Shown: positions 1 to 6,887, counted from the stretch's first letter. The stretch is 7,218 nucleotides of DNA from Paracoccaceae bacterium (GCA_007131465.1 SLQN01000518.1:1-7218), one strand, 5' to 3'. The notes: generated by a model from the sequence alone, not told the origin. Program-made: numbers and translations.

Positions 1-652
1 CGAGATCGGCGTGATAATCCAGATGATCCTGACTGAGATTGGTGAAAGCCGCCGCCTGCAGCCGCACCCCGTCCAGCCGCCGCTGGTCCAGCCCGTGCGA
101 GGATGCCTCCATCGCCGCATGGGTGACGCCTGCCTGCGCCATTTCGGCCAGCAGGCGGTGCAGGGTGATCGGGTCGGGCGTGGTATGGGCGAGCGGCGCG
201 GAAAACGCGCCCTCGATCCCTGTGGTGCCGATATTGGCAGCCTCATGGCCCAGCTGCGCCCAGATCTGGCGGGTGAAACTCGCGACCGAGGTCTTGCCAT
301 TGGTCCCGGTCACAGCGACCATGGCCGCAGGTTGCGCGCCGAACCAGAGCGCCGCCGCCCCGGCAAGTGCTGCGCGCGGGTCTTCGGCCAGGACCAGCGC
401 AGCATCGGTCCCGCTCAGGACATCCGCCGCGATCTCGGCCCCGTTGCGGTCCGTCAGGATCGCCGCTGCCCCCATGCGCAGCGCATATTGAATGAACTCG
501 GCCCCATGCATGCGCGATCCGGGCAGCGCCGCAAAGAGCGTGCCCGCGCGCACCTCGCGGCTGTCAATCGCAAGCCCGCTGACAGTGACATTACCCCCGC
601 GCGAGGGGCTGAGGCCAAGCGCAGAGAGCGGGCGGGGAGGCAGATCAATCAC
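1..652 (-). CDS. murE: UDP-N-acetylmuramoyl-tripeptide synthetase MurE, N-terminal part (runs off left edge)
   Basis: This is the cytoplasmic Mur ligase that adds the third amino acid (meso-diaminopimelate in Gram-negative bacteria) to UDP-MurNAc-L-Ala-D-Glu, using ATP. Only 217 codons of an enzyme usually near 490 residues are present. Visible in the translation are the N-terminal uridine-binding region with LAIDSREVRAGTLFAAL (residues 27-43), the ATP-binding loop VTGTNGKTS (114-122), TTPDP (157-161), MEASSHGLDQRRL (181-193) and FTNLSQDHLDYH (203-214), all typical of MurE. The chosen start is GTG at 652, with AAGGAG 9 nt upstream; no better in-frame ATG exists. It is the fifth gene of the dcw operon, 63 nt after ftsI, the only sizeable gap in the operon. 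The DAP rather than lysine specificity is inferred from taxonomy, since the specificity motif lies outside the window. Confidence 0.95.
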   Translation of the reverse strand, partial: MIDLPPRPLSALGLSPSRGGNVTVSGLAIDSREVRAGTLFAALPGSRMHGAEFIQYALRMGAAAILTDRNGAEIAADVLSGTDAALVLAEDPRAALAGAAALWFGAQPAAMVAVTGTNGKTSVASFTRQIWAQLGHEAANIGTTGIEGAFSAPLAHTTPDPITLHRLLAEMAQAGVTHAAMEASSHGLDQRRLDGVRLQAAAFTNLSQDHLDYHADL

Positions 653-661
653 GCGCAGGCA

Positions 662-714
662 CTCCTTGCGGGCAAATCGGATGTGTCGCCTGTTACCCCG
701 GAACGCCTGCCCGC
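662..714 (-). promoter_or_regulatory. ftsI-murE gap: possible stem ending at the murE ribosome binding site
   Basis: In the 63-nt gap between ftsI and murE, read on the minus strand, GCGGGCA (708-714) and TGCCCGC (668-674) form a perfect 7-bp inverted repeat around a 33-nt spacer. The right arm directly abuts the murE Shine-Dalgarno sequence AAGGAG. A hairpin here could change access to the murE start, or simply insulate it from ribosomes finishing ftsI. The arms are short, so chance is a real possibility. Confidence 0.3.
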
Positions 715-715
715 T

Positions 716-2494
716 TCAATGCCCCTGTTCAAAACGGGCATTGGCCACATCCAGCGACACTGGCCGCAGCCCCAGAAGCGGGCCCACGCGGCGGATGATT
801 TCGGCGGAAACCGGCACAGCAGTCCAGCCCGCGGTCCGGCGCGGCTCGGGCCCGGTGGTATCGACAGGCTCGTCCAGCGTCACGACCAGCGCAAAGCGCG
901 GCGCATGCGAGGGGAACACGCTGGCGAATGTTGCCAGAACAGCGTCATCCATATAGCCGCCGCGCGGACCGGGTTTGTCGGCCGACCCGGTCTTGCCGCC
1001 CACCGGATAGCCTGGAATGCGTGCGAAAGACGCTGTGCCCTCCTGCACAACCTGGTGCAGCATCAGCTTCATCTGATCCGAGGTGCGCTGCGAGATGATC
1101 TGCGCGCCCGGCTGGACCTGATCCTGTTTCAACAGCGTCGGCGCGATCTTGCGTCCGCCATTCACAAGCGTTGCATAACCTGCAGCGAGCGCCAGCGGGC
1201 TGGTCGACATGCCATGCCCGTAGGAAATCGTCATCACCGACAGCTCCGACCAGCGATCAGGCAGCAGGGGGCGGGCACGACGGGCTTCGGACAGTTCCAG
1301 CGGCATCGGGTCCAGAAGCCCGATCTTGCGCAGGAAATCCTGCTGCCGCTCTGCGCCGATGGGCTGCATGATGCGGGCGGTCCCGATATTCGAGGATTTG
1401 ACCATAACGTCCTTGACCGACAGTTCTGGCCCATAGTTGCGGAAATCGCGGATGCGAAAGCGCCCCCAAGTCAGCGGTCCCCGGGTGTCGATCATCGTCG
1501 CGGGTGTGACGGTGCCCTCGTCCAGCGCCTGCGCCACCGCGAAAGCCTTCATGACCGACCCGAGTTCATAATACCCCTGCGCCGCGCGGTTGAACAGCGG
1601 GCTGTCCGCAGGTTCGCCCTCTGTGGGCGGAAGCGGGCGGTCATTTGGGTCGAAATCGGGCAGCGAGACCAGCGAAATCACCTCGCCCGTCTGCACATCC
1701 ATCAGCACGGCGGTCGCGCCATGGGCGTTGAGCATCCGCTTGCCGCCTTCCAGCACCTCTGTCACCGCTGCCTGCACTGTCAGGTCCAGCGACAGTTGCA
1801 GGGGCTGGTCCAGCATGTCGGGGGCGCGCAATCGGTCCTCGAAGTACAGTTCCGTCCCGGCCACACCGATCACTTCCGCGGCGCGCACCCCTTGCTGGCC
1901 AAAGCTTGCGCCCCCCAGGACATGCGCCCCCATCCGGCCGTTTGGATAAAGCCGCATTTCGCGCGGGGCGAACAGCAGGCCGGGATCGCCGATGTCATGC
2001 ACCGCCTGCATCTGTTCGGGCGAGAGCAGACTGCGCAGCCAGATGAACCTGCGGTTGGGATCGGTGAATCGCTCGGTCATGCGATCGGCGTCGATGTCAG
2101 GGAAGATCCGCGCCAGCTCCTGCGCCGCGCGGGCAGGTTCGATCATCCGCCGCGTTTCGGCATAAAGCGCGTGGGTTGCAACATTCGTCGCCAGAACGCG
2201 GCCCTGCCGGTCTACAATATCGGCGCGCGCGCTGGAAATATCCTCCGGCGCGCCGCGCGCAAGCTCCATCGGCTCGGTCGCGGCCAGAAGCCCCATGCGC
2301 GCGCCCAGTACGACCAGCGCCCCGGCAAACAGCAACGCAACAGCCAGCAAACGCATCTCTGCCCGGCTCCGGGCCTGATCGCGCTGCGCTTCCAGACGCA
2401 GACGCCGGTTCTCGCGTTCGATCAGATCGGGGTTTTCCCCGGTCTCGCGGGCATGCAGGACACGCGCAAGGGGGCGCAGGGGGGTGCGGATCAT
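716..2494 (-). CDS. ftsI: Septal peptidoglycan transpeptidase FtsI (penicillin-binding protein 3)
   Basis: This class B penicillin-binding protein cross-links septal peptidoglycan in the periplasm as partner of the glycosyltransferase FtsW. The 592-residue protein has a basic cytoplasmic N-terminus, one membrane anchor (about 47-71), a dimerisation/pedestal domain (about 85-230, with DIVDRQGRVLA at 92-102), and a transpeptidase domain. All three active-site motifs are present: S313-V-M-K316 (acylated serine), S367-S-N369, and K501-T-G503. FDPNDRP (281-287) is also characteristic. The start ATG at 2494 overlaps the ftsL stop by 4 nt (ATGA) and has GAGGTG 5 nt upstream, suggesting translational coupling. 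Length fits FtsI of Rhodobacterales. The non-septal homologue PBP2 (MrdA) is unlikely because of the dcw context and the FtsL neighbour. Nothing is broken or missing. Confidence 0.97.
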   Translation of the reverse strand: MIRTPLRPLARVLHARETGENPDLIERENRRLRLEAQRDQARSRAEMRLLAVALLFAGALVVLGARMGLLAATEPMELARGAPEDISSARADIVDRQGRVLATNVATHALYAETRRMIEPARAAQELARIFPDIDADRMTERFTDPNRRFIWLRSLLSPEQMQAVHDIGDPGLLFAPREMRLYPNGRMGAHVLGGASFGQQGVRAAEVIGVAGTELYFEDRLRAPDMLDQPLQLSLDLTVQAAVTEVLEGGKRMLNAHGATAVLMDVQTGEVISLVSLPDFDPNDRPLPPTEGEPADSPLFNRAAQGYYELGSVMKAFAVAQALDEGTVTPATMIDTRGPLTWGRFRIRDFRNYGPELSVKDVMVKSSNIGTARIMQPIGAERQQDFLRKIGLLDPMPLELSEARRARPLLPDRWSELSVMTISYGHGMSTSPLALAAGYATLVNGGRKIAPTLLKQDQVQPGAQIISQRTSDQMKLMLHQVVQEGTASFARIPGYPVGGKTGSADKPGPRGGYMDDAVLATFASVFPSHAPRFALVVTLDEPVDTTGPEPRRTAGWTAVPVSAEIIRRVGPLLGLRPVSLDVANARFEQGH

Positions 2495-2865
2495 GGTGTC
2501 ACCTCGTCACGGCTGTCAGATAGCTGCTCGATTGCACCGAACAGCTCGATCCCATCATCGAATTGCGACCGGAATTCGGGCATGGGATAGGCGATCTGGC
2601 CGATCTCGCCAAAATGGCTGGCGGTGATGGGCACAAGGCGCAGCCGGTCAAAATTCACGTCCACCAACTCGCGCAGCCTGTCGGGGCGGTTGAGATAAGC
2701 CCATTCGGCGCGCTGCACGCTCAAGGCTTCGGACAGGGCTGAGATCTCGCGCTCCAACGCGCGCCGTTCGTTCATCGCCTGCTGCGTGAGATGGTTTTCA
2801 CGGTAGGCCCAGGCCGCCAATGCAATGACTGCCAGAGCGGTGCAGAGATAGAGCAGACTGCGCAT
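2491..2865 (-). CDS. ftsL: Cell division protein FtsL
   Basis: This small bitopic protein belongs to the FtsQLB complex, which recruits and activates FtsWI at the septum. The 124-residue product has a short N-terminus, one membrane segment (about 3-20, LLYLCTALAVIALAAWAY), then a heptad-like, charged coiled-coil stretch (about 22-56), and the AEWAYLNRPDRL motif (53-64) typical of alphaproteobacterial FtsL. The acidic C-terminal tail extends past the motif. The start ATG at 2865 is 4 nt after the rsmH stop, with AGGGAAG upstream inside the end of rsmH. The open frame continues upstream to 3012 but would then overlap rsmH heavily and add a tail without family features, so it is rejected. FtsL sequences diverge strongly; the call rests on topology, the conserved motif and position between rsmH and ftsI. 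Confidence 0.92.
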   Translation of the reverse strand: MRSLLYLCTALAVIALAAWAYRENHLTQQAMNERRALEREISALSEALSVQRAEWAYLNRPDRLRELVDVNFDRLRLVPITASHFGEIGQIAYPMPEFRSQFDDGIELFGAIEQLSDSRDEVTP

Positions 2866-2869
2866 GCAT

Positions 2870-3859
2870 TTATCTTCCCTTGACCAGTGCCAGAGACGGC
2901 AACCCCAACACGCCCCGATCCACCGGCCCGGCAGGCGCGTCCAGTCGTTCGGCCATCCGCAGACGGGCCGAGCGTGCGCGTGGATTATCCGCCAGTTCTT
3001 GTGCATCGGCACTGACGCCGCGTTTCTCGATCAGGCGAAAGCGCGGGGTCGTGGCCTGAACTTCGGGCGCGTGACGGCTGCCGCCGCCGTCCTGCCCTGC
3101 CCGCGCCGCCAAGAACCGTTTCACCACGCGGTCCTCCATCGAATGAAAGCTGACGACCGCGAGCTTGCCACCCGGCTTCAGCGCGCGCTCTGCCGCCTCC
3201 AAACCCGCGACAAGCGCGTCGAATTCGGCATTCACGGCAATCCGCAAGGCCTGAAAGCTGCGCGTCGCGGGGTGGCTCTGGCCCGGTTTCGGGCGCGGGA
3301 GGCAGGCGCTGACAATCGCAGCCAAGTGCAGGGTCGTGGCAATCGGGGCGTCCTGCCGCGCCTGCACAATGGCGCGGGCAATGCGGCGCGAGGCGCGTTC
3401 CTCGCCATAGTGATAAAGGATATCGGCAAGCACGCCTTCATCGGAGAGGTTCACCAGATCTGCCGCCGTTGGGCCTGTTTGCGACATGCGCATGTCCAGC
3501 GGCCCGTCCTTGGCAAAGGAAAATCCGCGATGGGCCAGATCAAGCTGCATCGAGGACACGCCCAGATCCAGCACCACCCCATCCACAAGCCCGCCTGCAT
3601 GGTTGTCCAGTTCAGCGAAGTTGCCTGCCACCAGCGTGACCCGATCACCAAAAGACTGCGCCCAGCCCTGCGCCAATTCCAGCGCGAGCGGATCGCGGTC
3701 AATGCCGATCACATGCGCGGCCCCGGCGGCCAAAAGTCCGCGCGCATATCCACCTGCGCCCAGCGTGCCATCAACCCATATGCCTGTGATCGGGGCAAGG
3801 TGGCGCAGGATCGGGCGCAGCAGGACAGGGATATGCGGCGTGTCAGGCGCGTCCTGCAT
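2870..3859 (-). CDS. rsmH: 16S rRNA (cytosine(1402)-N(4))-methyltransferase RsmH (MraW)
   Basis: This enzyme uses S-adenosylmethionine to methylate N4 of C1402 in the 30S subunit P-site region. The 329-residue protein carries the family signatures in order: HIPVLL near the N-terminus (9-14), the SAM-binding glycine-rich segment [10 protein letters not shown] (30-39), GIDRDP (52-57), [10 protein letters not shown] (98-107), GFSF and DMRM (112-125), [11 protein letters not shown] (151-161), [12 protein letters not shown] (196-207), [10 protein letters not shown] (235-244) and a C-terminal [10 protein letters not shown] (292-301). The start ATG at 3859 overlaps the mraZ stop by one base (TGATG). 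A TTG one codon further upstream (3862) is in frame and would add one residue, but ATG is preferred. The upstream ribosome site is weak, consistent with coupling to mraZ translation. Confidence 0.97.
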   Translation of the reverse strand: MQDAPDTPHIPVLLRPILRHLAPITGIWVDGTLGAGGYARGLLAAGAAHVIGIDRDPLALELAQGWAQSFGDRVTLVAGNFAELDNHAGGLVDGVVLDLGVSSMQLDLAHRGFSFAKDGPLDMRMSQTGPTAADLVNLSDEGVLADILYHYGEERASRRIARAIVQARQDAPIATTLHLAAIVSACLPRPKPGQSHPATRSFQALRIAVNAEFDALVAGLEAAERALKPGGKLAVVSFHSMEDRVVKRFLAARAGQDGGGSRHAPEVQATTPRFRLIEKRGVSADAQELADNPRARSARLRMAERLDAPAGPVDRGVLGLPSLALVKGR

Positions 3860-4380
3860 CAAAGTTCTCGCAGCGCGGGACGGCTTTCGGGCAGCAGGAT
3901 GCGCGGGTCGTAATCTGCCGCCTTGCCTTCATCCAGCGCGTCATCGTCAATGCCGTAAACGGATTCGTAAGTGTCATTCTTCCAGATCTGGAAATGGTCG
4001 TTCAGGCCCACGAAACGCGCCTTTTCATCGGGGATCAGTTCCAGCTTGTCGCGCAGTGCCTGCGACAGGATGATGCGGCCATCCTCGTCTATCTGGGCCT
4101 CGATGGAATTGGCGTGATAGGTCAGTTCCATTTCCTTGCGCTCTTTCGACCCCGGCTGCATCATATCGATGCGATCCTCGATCAGTTCCATCGCGTCCAG
4201 CGTGAAACAATCCAGGCGGCGCTGGTATTTCAGCCCCGACACGATGATGAAATTGGGGCGCAATCCCTCTTTCCAGTCGGGGTCGCCAAGCTCGATCACG
4301 CGACGAAACGAAGCTGGAACCGACACGCGGCCCTTTGCATCCACCTTCTGGTGGTATGTGCTTCTGAACCTGCGTGCCAC
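3859..4380 (-). CDS. mraZ: Transcriptional regulator MraZ
   Basis: MraZ is a DNA-binding protein of the SpoVT/AbrB-like fold that controls the dcw operon it heads. The 173-residue product has the two expected half-domains: [13 protein letters not shown] with the DxxxR signature D14-R18, and [13 protein letters not shown] with D98-R102. It is longer than the about 152-residue E. coli protein, with an acidic, probably flexible C-terminal tail (about 143-173). The start is GTG at 4380, with AAGGGA about 10 nt upstream; the ATG at 4399 lies in another frame. It is first in a run of same-strand genes with the overlap TGATG into rsmH. No clear array of the TGGGN repeats that MraZ binds elsewhere was found upstream, so autoregulation is not shown by the sequence. 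Confidence 0.96.
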   Translation of the reverse strand: MARRFRSTYHQKVDAKGRVSVPASFRRVIELGDPDWKEGLRPNFIIVSGLKYQRRLDCFTLDAMELIEDRIDMMQPGSKERKEMELTYHANSIEAQIDEDGRIILSQALRDKLELIPDEKARFVGLNDHFQIWKNDTYESVYGIDDDALDEGKAADYDPRILLPESRPALREL

Positions 4381-4853
4381 AGCGCGGCGGTCCCTTCATG
4401 CTGTGTGCCCGCGCCCCCGAGAGCACAAATGAAAACGGCGGACCGAGCTGCTGCCACTGCTCGATCCGCCGACTGTCCCATCGCTGGGGCCCGGTTGGCG
4501 CTCACTCCTTGGGGGGAGGGGATGCTGCTCGCGAGCGCGCCGGATCTTTATGTTTCAGATAAGCGGGAGCCTGTATGATACTCTGCCTCGGTGGGGTCTT
4601 GCTGCCCCTAAACTGCCCGTTCATCTTGCTATCTGGAATGACATGGAACTTTATGGTCATCAAGGAAAAAGATGGAACCGACGGGATATGAGTGGACGCA
4701 ACGCAGTCTGTTTTACCCACAGCATTCTGTGGCGCATTGCGCTAAAAATCTACATATAGTAAGAACACTTCAAGAACCGTCCTAGATAAACCCTCACGAC
4801 TCTGGTTGCAGGGGCTTTACTTACGCTGACAAGACTAATCGATGGATTTTCCG

Positions 4854-4867
4854 CAATGGCGCCATTG
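4854..4867. promoter_or_regulatory. Perfect 14-bp palindrome, possible operator
   Basis: CAATGGCGCCATTG reads identically on both strands with no spacer. It lies in the non-coding region upstream of mraZ, about 475 nt from the mraZ start. A gapless dyad is the usual form of a binding site for a dimeric regulator. A palindrome of this length is expected by chance roughly once in every two windows of this size, so location is the main argument and the regulator is unknown. Confidence 0.25.
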
Positions 4868-4950
4868 TTGCAGATCAGCAACGTATCTCGGCAGGAACAA
4901 CGACGAGCAGCGGGCCTACAGGACGCGAAAACAGGTCTGTGAGCCCGGAA

Positions 4951-4984
4951 TCACGCCGAATCACGGCGCAGTGATTCGGCGTGA
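4951..4984 (-). terminator. 14-bp inverted repeat (hairpin), probable 3' end of the mrp transcript
   Basis: TCACGCCGAATCAC and GTGATTCGGCGTGA are perfect reverse complements separated by 6 nt. In RNA this gives a very stable hairpin 62 nt downstream of the mrp stop codon on the minus strand. A run of T after the stem is lacking (only TTCC), so it is not a classical intrinsic terminator. It could be a 3'-end-stabilising structure, a Rho-assisted terminator or a DNA operator. Two GANTC sites lie in its arms and a third overlaps its left edge. Confidence 0.5.
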
Positions 4985-5045
4985 GGCCAGAGCGATAGCC
5001 GGAAGGCCGTCGAGGTCCATAAGATTCCATGCCATGATGCAGGTG

Positions 5046-6116
5046 TCAGAGCGACCCGATCAGATTTGCGGCTATCCGGTGATAGGCTTGCGCCACCGGG
5101 CTGTCTGTCGCTGCAACGGGAATGCCACCATCCCCGGCCAGCCGGACCTCGACGCTCAGGGGCAGGTCCCCCAGGAAGGGCAGCCCCTGTTTCTTCGCTT
5201 CTTGACGCACGCCGCCATCACCGAAGATGTGTTCTTCGTGCCCGCATTTGGGGCAGATGAATGTGGACATGTTCTCGATCAGCCCAAGTACCGGGGTCTT
5301 CAATGTCTGGAACGCCCGCAGCGCCTTGCGTGCATCAAGCAGCGCCACATCCTGCGGAGTAGACACGACAATCGCGCCGCGGACTTCGAACTTTGAACAC
5401 AAGGTCAACTGGATATCGCCCGTGCCGGGCGGCATGTCGACGATCAGCACATCAAGCTGCCCCCATTCCACCTGGGTCAGAAGTTGCTGCAACGCCCCCA
5501 TCAACATCGGGCCGCGCCAGATCACGGCGTCGTCAGGTTTCAGCATCAGCCCGATCGAGATCATCGTGACCCCATGCGCCTGCAAGGGGATGATCTTCTT
5601 GCCATCGGGCGAGGCCGGACGCCGGTCCACCCCCATCATGCGCGGCTGGCTGGGGCCATAGATATCGGCATCCAGCAGACCGACCCGCACCCCTTGCCGC
5701 GCCAGCGCCACCGCCAGGTTCGAGGCGACAGTGGATTTTCCGACGCCCCCCTTCCCCGACCCGATAGCGACAATATGCGTGACACCCGGAATGGCCTGCT
5801 TGTCCGGCTGGCTGGTGGGATGGCGGCCAAGCTTGAGCGTGGGCGGCGGGCCTTTGGGCTTGGCCGCGGGGCCATGTGCGGTCAGGGCGACCGAAACGCG
5901 AACCACACCGTCCAGCGCCGCTACCGCCGCCTCCGCCGCCTGCCGCACTGCTGCCAGTTTTCGTGCCATCTCCGGGCTCTCGGATTCGATGACGAACCGC
6001 ACGGCGCCATCCTCGACGACAAGGGCGCGCACCAGATCCCGCGACACCAGCGTGCCGCCATCCGGCAGATCAATCCCTCCAAGTGCTTCCAGAACCTTCT
6101 CGCGTGTCACTGTCAT
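5046..6116 (-). CDS. mrp: Mrp/ApbC family P-loop ATPase, iron-sulfur cluster carrier
   Basis: Mrp/ApbC proteins bind and transfer Fe-S clusters to apoproteins in the cytoplasm and need ATP hydrolysis. The 356-residue protein has an N-terminal MIP18 (DUF59)-like domain (about 1-80), a Pro-rich linker (about 82-105), and a ParA/MinD-type ATPase domain with the deviant Walker A motif GSGKGGVGKST (119-129), DADIYGPSQPR (149-159) and DMPPGTGD (227-234). ENMS (281-284) is followed by the cluster-ligand pair C288-P-K-C291. The start ATG at 6116 is preceded by AAGGGCAGG; the open frame extends 11 codons upstream but that part lacks family similarity. The gene is divergent from the HIT gene across 128 nt and appears monocistronic, with a strong hairpin after its stop. 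NUBPL/Ind1-like specialisation for complex I cannot be excluded. Confidence 0.95.
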   Translation of the reverse strand: MTVTREKVLEALGGIDLPDGGTLVSRDLVRALVVEDGAVRFVIESESPEMARKLAAVRQAAEAAVAALDGVVRVSVALTAHGPAAKPKGPPPTLKLGRHPTSQPDKQAIPGVTHIVAIGSGKGGVGKSTVASNLAVALARQGVRVGLLDADIYGPSQPRMMGVDRRPASPDGKKIIPLQAHGVTMISIGLMLKPDDAVIWRGPMLMGALQQLLTQVEWGQLDVLIVDMPPGTGDIQLTLCSKFEVRGAIVVSTPQDVALLDARKALRAFQTLKTPVLGLIENMSTFICPKCGHEEHIFGDGGVRQEAKKQGLPFLGDLPLSVEVRLAGDGGIPVAATDSPVAQAYHRIAANLIGSL

Positions 6117-6244
6117 TGCCTGCCCTTCATGCCGCCTCGGCAGACACATGGCTATTTTTGTGCCTGTGACAAGTGGGCAGGAGGCAGCCGGAATTGCGAA
6201 AGCGCGGGGTCTGTGTCACGCTATCGCACGGAAAGGGGACCGAG

Positions 6245-6670
6245 ATGGATGACTGTCTGTTCTGCAAGATCGCCCGGGGCGATGTGCCCTGCCATAAACT
6301 GTTCGAGGATGCAGACATTCTCGCATTCCTTGACCTGCACCCGATCCGCCCCGGCCATACGCTGATCATCCCGAAGGAGCATCACGTCTGGTTCGAGGAC
6401 ATGCCCCCTGTTCTGGCCGCGCATGTGACGCATGCCGCGCAGCGAGTCGCACGGGCGCTGAAGACGCTTCGCAAGGTTGAACGTGTGGCGATGTTCTACA
6501 CTGGCATTCATGTGCCCCATGTGCATGCGCATGTCGTCCCCATGCACCATGTGCATGACGTGACCTCGGCCGCCTATTTGCATGACGGGCCAGAGGGGTT
6601 CAGCACGCCGCCCCAACAGGCCAGCGGCGACATGGAGCAGATCGCCGCGAACCTGCGGGTTCTTCTGTGA
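6245..6670 (+). CDS. HIT family protein (histidine triad nucleotide-binding hydrolase)
   Basis: HIT proteins bind purine nucleotides and hydrolyse substrates such as nucleoside phosphoramidates or dinucleoside polyphosphates. The 141-residue protein contains CLFCKIARGDVPCHKLFED near the N-terminus (4-22, C4 and C7 a possible zinc pair), LHPIRPGHTLIIPKEH (31-46) and the triad H92-V-H94-A-H96-VV, where H94 corresponds to the usual nucleophile. The end of the core is unusually rich in histidine (92-104). The start ATG at 6245 has AAAGGGGAC upstream and is where family similarity begins. An in-frame TTG at 6194 sits 9 nt after a perfect AGGAGG and would add 17 residues with no family match. It lies divergently from mrp and its physiological substrate is unknown. 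Confidence 0.93.
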   Translation: MDDCLFCKIARGDVPCHKLFEDADILAFLDLHPIRPGHTLIIPKEHHVWFEDMPPVLAAHVTHAAQRVARALKTLRKVERVAMFYTGIHVPHVHAHVVPMHHVHDVTSAAYLHDGPEGFSTPPQQASGDMEQIAANLRVLL

Positions 6671-6811
6671 AATCTCATGCCACCGCCTGCCTGTATTTTT
6701 TCTGCAACCGCTTTGAGCATCGCGCGGTAAATTTTGACCACTAGGCAGGCAAACCGGAAATCAACCCGAACTTCATGCGCCGCGCGCATAGCTGCATTGC
6801 AGCATCGAGCA

Positions 6812-6839
6812 TTGTGCAGGTGCAGCAAGGTGCTACATT
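6812..6839 (+). promoter_or_regulatory. Candidate promoter of the DUF1127-sRNA transcript
   Basis: TTGTGC (6812-6817) and TACATT (6834-6839) are spaced by 16 nt, which would place transcription start near 6846 and give a leader of about 42 nt. The elements match the TTG...TA...T skeleton used by RpoD- and RpoH-type sigma factors only moderately. In R. sphaeroides the homologous transcript is driven by RpoHI/RpoHII, the heat-shock and oxidative-stress sigma factors; that this applies here is inference. Just upstream, GCTGCATTGCAGC (6791-6803) is a perfect short dyad. The rest of 6671-6811 holds nothing recognisable except a T-run at 6696-6701 without a preceding GC-rich stem. Confidence 0.35.
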
Positions 6840-6840
6840 T

Positions 6841-6879
6841 GATCCAACAGCGGCACAGTGTCCGCCCTTCAGTTGGATC
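6841..6879 (+). promoter_or_regulatory. 8-bp inverted repeat reaching the ribosome site of the DUF1127 gene
   Basis: GATCCAAC (6841-6848) and GTTGGATC (6872-6879) are perfect inverted copies separated by 23 nt. The second copy contains GGATC, and the following G (6880) begins the weak site GAG-like purines just before the ATG at 6888. If both arms are transcribed, the stem would hide the start region; if transcription begins near 6846, the left arm is mostly untranscribed and the dyad is better read as an operator over the start site. Confidence 0.35.
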
Positions 6880-6887
6880 GAGTAACG

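Larger units (their letters stand above)
4381..5045. other. 665-nt stretch without a convincing gene between mrp and mraZ
   Basis: This region precedes the dcw operon and follows the 3' end of mrp (both on the minus strand), so it should hold the mrp transcript end and the dcw promoter. About 4570-4860 is clearly richer in A and T than the flanking genes. Small open frames exist on both strands, but their codon use does not resemble the neighbours and none resembles a known protein. No tRNA and no RNase P RNA signature was seen. Notable contents are the inverted repeat at 4951-4984, the palindrome at 4854-4867, and a compound dyad at 4711-4747 (CCACAG-CATT-CTGTGG followed by GCGCATTGCGC, flanked by TTTTA and TAAAA). 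On the minus strand TTCTTACTATATG near 4766-4754 is AT-rich and promoter-like, but no good -35/-10 pair could be assigned. Confidence 0.7.

Noticed and set aside
11..2590. 859-codon open frame on the plus strand, and similar long plus-strand frames at 2864-3913 and 5484-6365
   Set aside because: They are antisense to ftsI, murE, rsmH and mrp, which have complete motif sets. Arg/His/Gln/Pro-rich translations are typical of reverse-strand frames in GC-rich DNA.
2866..3012. N-terminally extended ftsL (173 codons from 3012)
   Set aside because: The extension lies in an alternative frame over rsmH and lacks FtsL features; the ATG at 2865 begins directly with the membrane anchor.
4381..4500. MraZ-box array (TGGGN repeats at 10-bp period) upstream of mraZ
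   Set aside because: Only an isolated TGGGA was found in the minus-strand leader (and one TGGGT near 4718); no regularly spaced repeats.
4502..4720. 72-codon minus-strand frame (GTG start) in the mraZ upstream region
   Set aside because: No ribosome site, no recognisable family, and codon choice unlike neighbouring genes.
4713..4721. DnaA box (TTACCCACA)
   Set aside because: One mismatch to TTATNCACA, isolated, and inside a palindrome that explains it equally well; no other origin features.
4550..4759. 69-codon plus-strand frame in the same region
   Set aside because: Weak start context, no family resemblance, and codon use unlike the window's genes; most likely chance in AT-richer DNA.
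4961..5035. 24-codon minus-strand frame just after mrp
   Set aside because: No Shine-Dalgarno sequence, and its stop falls inside the hairpin; no evidence that it is translated.
4381..5045. RNase P RNA or a tRNA in the long gap
   Set aside because: No GAGGAAAGTC-like or other conserved RNase P RNA segments and no cloverleaf were seen on either strand.
6649..6662. GAACC-TGCG-GGTTC hairpin at the end of the HIT gene
   Set aside because: Short 5-bp stem inside coding sequence with no T-run after it.
6684..6751. Terminator or stem after the HIT gene: GCCTGCCT (6685-6692) and AGGCAGGC (6743-6750), T-run at 6696-6701
   Set aside because: The arms are 50 nt apart and the T-run lies in the would-be loop, so it does not form an intrinsic terminator; an 8-bp pairing at this distance is common by chance.
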